Positions 56,487 to 64,000 of a DNA stretch of 64,000 bases are shown one piece after another (the first letter of the stretch is position 1; each line of letters begins with the position of its first letter). Under the pieces are notes generated by a model. It worked only from the letters and a program-made list of their open reading frames with translations, was not told the DNA's origin and made no database searches. The translations under genes were made by a program, and so were the position numbers. Origin of the DNA: Triticum aestivum (taxonomy: Eukaryota; Streptophyta; Magnoliopsida; Poales; Poaceae); contig NC_057801.1 in assembly GCF_018294505.1 (NCBI RefSeq), positions 202,682,538 through 202,746,537 on the forward strand. The letters run 5' to 3'.

Positions 56487-59400
56487 ATGGCTCGTGTTGT
56501 TGTTCCGTTGAATTTTAATGCGTTCCTTGAGAAAGCAAAGTTGAAAGATGATGGTAGCAATTACATGGACTGGGTCCGTAACCTGAGGATTATCCTCATT
56601 GCTGCACAGAAGAATTACGTCCTGGAAGCACCGCTGGGTGCCAGGCCTGCTGCTGATGCAACTGACGACGTTAAGAATGTCTGGTAGAGCAAAGCTGATG
56701 ACTACTCGATAGTTCAGTGTGCCATGCTTTACGGCTTGGAACCGGGTCTTCAATGACGTTTTGAACGTCATGGAGCATATGAGATGTTCCAGGAGTTGAA
56801 GTTAATATTTCAAGCAAATGCCCGGATTGAGAGATATGAAGTCTCCAATAAGTTATATAGCTGCAAGATGGAGGAGAATAGTTCTGTCAGTGAACACATA
56901 CTCAAAATGTCTGGGTATAATAATCACTTGATTCAACTAGGAGTTAATCTTCCTGATGATAGTGTCATTGACAGAATTCTTCAATCACTGCCACCAAGCT
57001 ACAAGAGCTTCGTGATGAACTATAATATGCAAGGGATGGACAAGACTATTCCCGAGCTCTTCGCAATGCTAAAAGCCGCGGAGGTAGAAATCAAGAAGGA
57101 GCATCAAGTGTTGATGGTTAACAAGACCACCAGTTTCAAGAAAAAGGGCAAAGGGAAGAAGAAGGGGAACTTCAAGAAGAACAGCAAACAAGTTGCTGCT
57201 AAAGAGAAGAAACCCAAGTCTGGACCTAAGCCTGAGACTGAGTGCTTCTACTACAAGCAGACTGGACACTGGAAGCGAAACTGCCCCAAGTATTTGGTGG
57301 ATAAGAAGGATGGCAAAGTGAACAAAGGTATATGTGATATACATGTTATTGATGTGTACATTACTAATGCTCGCAGTAGTACCTGGGTATTTGATACTAG
57401 TTCTGTTGCTAATATTTGCAACTTGAAACAGGGACTGCGGATTAAGCGAAGATTGGCTAAGGACGAGGTGACGATGCGCGTGGGAAATGGTTCCAAAGTT
57501 GATGTGATCGCGGTCGGCACGCTACCTCTACATCTACCATCGGGATTAGTTTTAGACTTAAATAATTGTTATTTGGTGCCAGTGTTGAGCATGAACACTA
57601 TATCTGGATCTTATTTGATGCGAGACGGTTATTCATTTAAATCAGAGAATAATGCTTGTTCTATTTATATGAGTAATATCTTTTATGGTCATGCACCCTT
57701 GAAGAGTGGTCTATTTTTATTGAATCTCGATAGTAGTGATACACATATTCATAGTGTTGAAACCAAAAGACGCAGAGTTGATAATGATAGTGCAACTTAT
57801 TTGTGGCACTGCCGTTTAGGTCATATCGGTGTAAAGCGCATGAAGAAACTCCATACTGATGGGCTTTTGGAATCACTTGATTATGAATCACCTGGTACTT
57901 GCGAACTGTGCCTCATGGGCAAGATGACTAAAACGCCGTTCTCTGGAACTATGGAGCGAGCAACTGATTTGTTGAAAATCATACATACTGATGTTTGTGG
58001 TCCAATGAATGTTGAGGCTCGCGGCGGGTATCGTTATTTTCTCACCTTCACAGATGATTTGAGCAGATATGGGTATATCTACTTAATGAAACACAAGTCT
58101 GAAACATTTGAAAAGTTCAAAGAATTTCAGAGTGAAGTGGAAAATCATCGTAACAAGAAAATAAAATTTTTACGATCTGATCGTGGAGGAGAATATTTGA
58201 GTTACGAGTTTGGTTTACATTTGAAACAATGCGGAATAGTTTCGCAACTCAGGCCACCCGGAACACCACAACGAAATGGTGTGTTCGAATGTCGTAATCG
58301 TACTTTACTAGATATGGTGCGATCTATGATGTCTCTTACTGATTTACCGCTATTGTTTTGGGGTTATGCTTTAGAGACGGCCGCATTCACATTAAATAGG
58401 GCACTATCAAAATCCGTTGAGACGACGCCTTATGAACTGTGGTTTGGCAAGAAATCAAAGTTGTCGTTTCTTAAAGTTTGGGGCTGCGATGCTTATGTGA
58501 AGAAACTTCAACCAGATAAGCTCGAACCTAAATCGGAGAAATGTGTCTTCATAGGATACCCAAAAGAGACTGTTGGGTACACCTTCTATCACAGATCTGA
58601 GGGCAAGATTTTCGTTGCTAAATTCGGATCCTTTCTAGAGAATGAGTTTCTCTCGAAAGAAGTGAGTGGGAGGAAAGTAGAACTTGATGAGGTAACTGTA
58701 CCTGCTCCCTTATCGGAAAGTAGTTCATCACAAGAATCGGTTCCTGTGACAACTACACCAATTAGTGAGGAAGCTAATGATATTGATCATGAAACTTCAG
58801 ATCAAGTTTCTACTAAACCTCGTAGGTCTACCAGAGTAAGATCCGCACCAGAGTGGTACGGTAATCCTATTCTGGAAGTCATGTTACTTGACCATGATGA
58901 ACCTACGAACTATGAGGAAGCGATGATGAGCCCAGATTCCGCAAAATGGCTAGAGGCCATGAAATCTGAGATGGGATCCATGTATGAGAACAAAGTATGG
59001 ACTTTGGTTGACTTGCCCGATGATCGGCAAGCCATTGAGAATAAATGGATCTTTAAGAAGAAGACCGATGCTGATGGTAATGTAACTGTCTATAAAGCTC
59101 GACTTGTTGCAAAAGGTTTTCGACAAGTTTAAGGGGTTGACTACGATGAGACTTTCTCACCCGTAGCGATGCTTAAGTCTGTCGGAATCATGTTAGCTAT
59201 TGCTGCATTTTATGATTATGAAATTTGCTAAATGGATGTCAAAACTGCATTCTTGAATGGATTTATGGAAGAAGAGTTGTATATGATGCAGCCAAAAGGT
59301 ATTGTTGATCCAAAAGGTGCTAACAAAGTGTGCAAGCTCCAGTGATCCATTTATGGACTGGTGCAAGCATCTCGGAGTTGGAATAAACGCTTTGATAGTG

Positions 59401-60472
59401 TGATCAAAGCATATGGTTTTATACAGACTTTTGGAGAAGCCTGTATTTACAAGAAAGTGAGTGGGAGCTCTGTAGCATTTCTGATATTATATGTAGATGA
59501 CATATTATTAATTGGAAATGATATAGAATTTCTGGATAGCATAAAGGGATACTTGAATAAAAGTTTTTCAATGAAAGACCTCGGTGAAGCTGCTTACATA
59601 TTGGGCATCAAGATTTATAGAGATAGATCAAGACGCTTAATAGGACTTTCACAAAGCACATACCTTGATAAAATTTTGAAAAATTTCAAAATCGATCAGG
59701 CAAAGAAAGGGTTCTTGCCTGTGCTACAAGGTGTGAAGCTGAGTCAGACTCAATGCCCGATCACAGCAGAAGACAGAGAGAAAATGAAAGATGTTCCCTA
59801 TGCTTCAGCCATAGGCTCTATCATGTATGCAATGCTGTGTACCAGACCTAACGTATGCTTAGCAATAAGCTTGGTGGGAAGGTACCAAAGTAATCCAGGA
59901 GTGGATCACTGGACAGCGGTCAAGACCATCCTGAAATACCTGAAAAGGACTAAGGATATGTTTCTCGTATATGGAGGTGACAAAGAGCTAGTCGTAAATG
60001 GTTACGTCGATGCAAGCTTTGACAATGATCCAGACGATTCTAAATCGCAAACCGGATACGTGTTTCTATTAAACGGTGGAGCTGTAAGTTGGTGCAGTTC
60101 TAAACAAAGCGTCGTGGCGGGATCTACATGTGAAGCGGAGTAGATAGCTTCTTCGGAAGCAGCAAATGAAGGAGTCTGGATGAAGGAGTTCATTTCCGAT
60201 CTAGGTGTCATACCTAGTGCATCGGGACCAATGAAGATCTTCCATGACAATACTGGTGCAATTGCCTTGGCAAAGGAATCCAGATTTCACGAGAGGACCA
60301 AGCATATCAAGAGACGCTTCAATTCCATCCGAGACCAAGTCCTAGTGGGAGACATAGAGATTTGCAAGATACATACGGATCTAAATGTTGCAGACCATTG
60401 ACTAAGCCTCTCTCACGAGCAAAACATGATCAGCACCAAGACTCCATGGGTGTTAGAATCATTACTGTGTAA
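56487..60472 (+). pseudogene. Gag-pol of Copia D2, six stops and one frameshift
   Basis: Starts at ATG 56487 (MARVVVPLNFNAFLEKAKL). Stops: TAG 56685, TGA 56754, TAA 59130, TAA 59229, TGA 59343, TAG 60141. A 782-codon stretch (56784-59132) is open across late gag, protease, integrase and into RT. The zinc knuckle has Tyr for its second Cys (CFYYKQTGHWKRNC). The protease reads WVFDTSS (Asp 57393-57395). Integrase keeps its two Asp and the Glu (GVFECRNRT). RT keeps YVDD, and RNase H keeps GYVDASFD. A 1-base loss near 60399 (gcagaccattg against gcagacccattg in C) shifts the last codons. Confidence 0.9.
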
Positions 60473-60505
60473 TCTAGATTATTGACTCTAGTGCAAGTGG
60501 GAGAC

Positions 60506-62249
60506 TGAAGGAAATATGCCCTAGAGACAATAATAAAGTTATTATTTATTTCCTCATATCATGATAAATGTTTATTATTCATGCTAGAATTGTATTAACC
60601 GGAAACATGATACATGTGTGAATACATAGACAAACACAACGTCACTAGTATGCCTCTACTTGACTAGCTCATTAATCAAAGATGGTTATGTTTCCTAACC
60701 ATAGACATGTGTTGTCATTTGATTAATGGGATCACATCATTAGGAGAATGATGTGATTGACATGACCCATTCCGTTAGCCTAGCACTTGATCGTTTAGTA
60801 TATTGCTATTGCTTTCTTCATGACTTATACATGTTCCTGTAACTATGAGATTATGCAACTCCCGTTTACCGGAGGAACACTTTGGGTGCTACCAAACGTC
60901 ACAATGTAACTGGGTGATTATAAAGGAGTACTACAGGTGTCTCCAAAGGTACATGTTGGGTTGGCGTATTTCGAGATTAGGTTTTGTCACTCGATTGTCG
61001 GAGAGGTATCTCTGGGCCCTCTCGGTAATGCACATCACTATAAGCCTTGCAAGCAATGTAGCTAATGAGTTAGTTATGGAATGATGCATTACGTAACAAG
61101 TAAAGAGACTTGCCGGTAACGAGATTGAACTAGGTATTGGATACCGACGATCGAATCTCGGGCAAGTAACATACTGATGACAAAGCGAACAATGTATGTT
61201 GTTATGCGGTTTGACCGATAAAGATCTTCGTAGAATATGTAGGAGCCAATATGGGCATCCAGGTCCCGCTATTGGTTATTGACCGAGAATAGTTCTAGGT
61301 CATGTCTACATAGTTCTCGAACCCGTAGGGTCCGCACGCTTAACATTACGATGACAGTTTTATTATGAGTTTATAAGTTTTGATGTACCGAAGTTTGTTC
61401 GGAGTCCCGGATGTGATCACGGACATGACGAGGAGTCTTGAAATGGTTGAGACATAAAGATTGATATATTGGATGACTATATTCGGACACCGGAAGTGTT
61501 CCGGGTGATTTCGGAGAAAACGGAGTGCCGGAGGGTTTACTGGAACCCCCCGGGGAAGTATTGGGCCTTAGTGGGCCTGAGGGGAGAGAGAGGGCAGCAG
61601 CCCAAGAGGTGGCGCCCCCCCCATGAGGAGTCCGAATTGGACTAGGGGAGGGGGCGCGGCCCCTCCTTTCCCTCTCCCTTTCCCTCTCTTTCCTTCCCCC
61701 TTCCTCCTTCCTAGTGGGACTAGGAAAGGGGAGTCCTACTCCCACTAGGAGGAGGACTCCCCCCTCCTTGGCGTTCCCCCTAGGGCCGGCCGGCCTCCCC
61801 CTTGCTCCTTTATATACGGGGGCAGGGGGCACCCTAGAGACACAAAAGTTGATCTACGGATCGTTCCTTAGCCGTGTGCGGTGCCCCCTTCCACCATATT
61901 CCACCTCGGTCATATCGTCGCGGAGTTTAGGTGAAGCCCTGCGCCAGTAGAACATCATCATCGTCACCACGCCGCCGTGCTGACGGAACTCATCCCCGAC
62001 GCTTTGCTGGATCGGAGCCCGGGGATCGTCATCGAGCTGAATGTGTGCTGAACTCAGAGGTGCCGTACGTTCGGTACTTGGATCGGTCGGATCGTGAAGA
62101 TGTACGACTACATCAACCGCGTTGTCAGAACGCTTCCGCTTACGGTCTACGAGGGTACATGGACAATACTCTCCCCTCTCGTTGCTATGCCATCACCATG
62201 ATCTTGCGTGTGCGTAGGAATTTTTTTGAAATTACTACGTTGCCCAACA
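60506..62249 (+). repeat. 3' LTR of Copia D2
   Basis: 1744 bases, tgaagg...cccaaca. It has the GC-rich core and TATA-like tttatata near 61809. The long minus-strand frame across 61371-61832 is LTR composition, not a gene. Confidence 0.92.
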
Positions 62250-62254
62250 AGTTT

Positions 62255-63287
62255 ACCACAGACCTTCGGGTCCATAGTTATTAGCTAGATGGCTTCTTGT
62301 CTCTCTTTGATTCTCAATACAAAGTTCTCCTCGATATTCTTGGAGATCTATTCAATGTAATACTCTTTTGCGGTGTGTTTGCCAAGATCCAATGAATTGT
62401 GGATTTATGAACAAGATTATCTGTGCATATTATTTGGTTCTTCTCTGAATTTTTATATGCATGATTTGATATCTTTGCAAGACTCTTCAAATTATCGGTT
62501 TAGTTTGGCCTACTAGATTGATCTTTCTTGCAATGGGAGAAGTGCTTAGCTTTGGGTTCAATCTTGTGGTGTCCTTTCCCAGTGACAGTAGGGGCAGCAA
62601 GGCACGTATTGTATTGTTGCCATCGAGGATAAAAGGATGGGGTTTATATCATATTGCTTGAGTTTATCCCTCTACATCATGTCATGTTGCATAATGCGTT
62701 ACTCTGTTCTTATGAACTTAATACTCTAGATGCATGCTGGATAGCGGTCGATGCATGGAGTAATAGTAGTAGATGCAGAATCGTTTTGGTCTACTTAACA
62801 CGGACGTGATGCCTATGTTCATGATCATTGCCTTAGATATCTTCATAATTATGCGCTTTTCTATCAATTGCTTAGCAGTAATTTGTTCACCCACCGTAAT
62901 ACATGCTATCTTGAGAGAAGCCACTAGTGAAACCTATGGCCCCCATGTCTCTTTTCTATTATATTACATCTCTTTACATTATATCGCATCTCTTTAAATA
63001 TCATTTACTATTTTGCAATCTTTACTTTCCAATCTATACAACAAAAATACCAAAAATATTTACTTTACTATCTTTATTAGATCTCACTTTTGCGAGTGAT
63101 CGTGAAGGGATTGACAACCCCTTTATCGCGTTGGTTGCAAGGTTCTTGATTGTTTGTGCAGGTACTAGGTGACTTCTGCGTCATCTCCTATTGGATTGAT
63201 ACCTTGGTTCTCAAAACTGAGGGAAATATTTATGCTACGTTGCTGCATCACGCTTTCCTCTTCAAGGGAAAAACCAACACAAGCTCA
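62255..63287 (+). repeat. 5' LTR of Gypsy D, second part
   Basis: Continues the LTR after D2 and its duplicated agttt (62250-62254). It runs to a probable end aagctca at 63287. Together with 53042-53574 the LTR is about 1.57 kb. It is non-coding and AT-rich. Confidence 0.8.
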
Positions 63288-63308
63288 AGAGGTAGCAAGA
63301 AGGATTTC

Positions 63309-63327
63309 TGGCGCCATTGCCCGGGAG
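63309..63327 (+). other. Primer binding site, Gypsy D
   Basis: TGGCGCCATTGCCCGGGAG, about 20 bases after the LTR. It is the same Asp-tRNA type as in A2 and B2 with two differences. Confidence 0.78.
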
Positions 63328-63531
63328 ATCTTCGCCAAGTCAAGCCATACCAAGTACCCATCATAAACTCTTCTTCCTCGCATTACATTATTTGCCATTT
63401 GCCTCTCATTTTCCTCTCCCCCACTTCTAAAACGATTTTCGAAAACCTTTGCCTTTTCTTCGCCCCTCTTCCGTTCGTCTCTTTTCGTTTGCTTCTTGTG
63501 TGCTTGTGTGTTCGATTGATTATTTGTCACG

Positions 63532-64000
63532 ATGGCTCAAGATAATACTAAATTGTGTGACTTTTCCAATACCAACAACAATGATTTTATTAGCACTCTG
63601 ATTGCTCCTACTACCGATGCTGAATCTTGTGAAATTAATACCTCTTTGTTGAATCTTGTTATGAAAGAACAATTTTCTGGCCTTCCTAGTGAAGATGTCG
63701 CAACCCATCTAAACAACTTCGTTGATTTGTGTGATATGCAAAAGAAGAAAGATGTGGATAATGATATTGTTAAATTGAAGCTATCTCTGTTTTCGCTTAG
63801 AGATCGTGCTAAAACTTTGTTCTCTTCTTTGCCTAAAAATAGTATTGATTCATGGAATAAGTGCAAAGATGCTTTTATCTCTAAGTATTTTCCTCCCGCT
63901 AAGATCATCTCCCTTAGGAACGATATTATGAATTTTAAGCAATTGATCATGAGCATGTTGCACAAGCTTGGGATAGGATGAAATTAATGATACGTAATTG
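63532..64000 (+). pseudogene. gag start of Gypsy D, frameshifted
   Basis: ATG at 63532 (MAQDNTKLCDFSN). The gag domain shows FSGLPSEDVATHLNNFVDLCDM, KLSLFSLRDRAKTLFSSLP and DAFISKYFPPAKIISLRNDI. Near 63941-63946 one base is missing (aattgatcatgag), so the frame ends soon at 63981. Shifting by one restores the usual HEHVAQAWDRMK block of this gag type. The remainder is outside the window. Confidence 0.82.

Larger units (their letters stand above)
53575..62249 (+). mobile_element. Copia D2: Angela-type LTR retrotransposon inside the LTR of Gypsy D
   Basis: LTRs 53575-55249 and 60506-62249; exact duplication agttt (53570-53574 and 62250-62254). Primer site at 55251, leader, gag-pol (56487-60472) and polypurine tract caagtgggagac before 60506. 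Coding sequence is very close to Copia C, but the LTR core differs and is the GC-rich type also seen in Copia A. It has six in-frame stops and one frameshift. Confidence 0.93.
53042..64000 (+). mobile_element. Gypsy D: 5' LTR and gag start, split by Copia D2, runs off the window
   Basis: The LTR starts tgatacgtctcc (53042). The LTR is interrupted by D2 after 53574, resumes at 62250/62255 and ends aagctca at 63287. An Asp-type primer site follows at 63309, then gag at 63532. The first 22 LTR bases equal those of A2, but the rest of the LTR is different, so it is another family. Its pol, if present, lies beyond 64000. Confidence 0.85.

Noticed and set aside
61371..61832. 153-codon minus-strand frame in the D2 3' LTR
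   Set aside because: It lies inside the LTR core; the equivalent region of the 5' LTR does not keep the frame.

Overview
This window looks like intergenic DNA from a large plant genome of the wheat/barley tribe (Triticeae). I found no host gene, rRNA or tRNA gene. Almost everything is LTR retrotransposon sequence in nested insertions. The Triticeae call rests on three Copia elements with Angela/WIS/BARE-type LTRs and coding regions, and on Gypsy elements with the LTR ends and primer sites common in wheat. Family names are from memory and were not checked against a repeat library.

The oldest layer is a Copia-like, apparently pol-less element. Its visible pieces are 1-657 (gag with a CCHC knuckle), 19150-23285 (gag end, non-coding interior, start of the 3' LTR), 44173-44355 and 52975-53041 (more LTR). 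Four elements were inserted directly into it: (A) a minus-strand Angela/WIS-type Copia, 658-19149; (B) a plus-strand Gypsy chromovirus, 23286-44172; (C) a plus-strand Angela-type Copia, 44356-52974; (D) a plus-strand Gypsy element from 53042 to beyond the right edge. Three of these were themselves hit: A by Gypsy element A2 (6683-16622), B by A2's relative B2 (31648-41202), and D by Angela-type Copia D2 (53575-62249). Target-site duplications support the boundaries: taaag (A2), ttgat (B), gtatt (B2) and agttt (D2) are exact; aatgt/aatgc (A) and acaag/acggg (C) have decayed.

Nearly all coding regions are broken. Copia C is open over about 4 kb without a frameshift but has five in-frame stops and has lost catalytic residues in integrase and RNase H. 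D2 has six stops and one frameshift. Chromovirus B carries protease, RT, RNase H, integrase and a chromodomain, split by B2. Many of the stops are C-to-T changes at CG or CHG sites, as expected of methylated, silenced DNA.

The most unusual part is the A2/B2 Gypsy family. Each copy has gag-protease, no RT, RNase H or integrase, and then a second ORF of about 365 codons of unknown function. ORF2 is intact in B2 although its gag-protease is broken. Between the two copies ORF2 is much more diverged than gag or the 3' region. An LTR-like GC hairpin precedes ORF2 and polypurine-tract-like motifs follow it. Element D shares the LTR start and primer type of this family, so a D-like element is a candidate helper. 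A second intact ORF of unknown function (26050-26817) lies upstream of gag in chromovirus B, beside a 365-bp MITE-like insertion.
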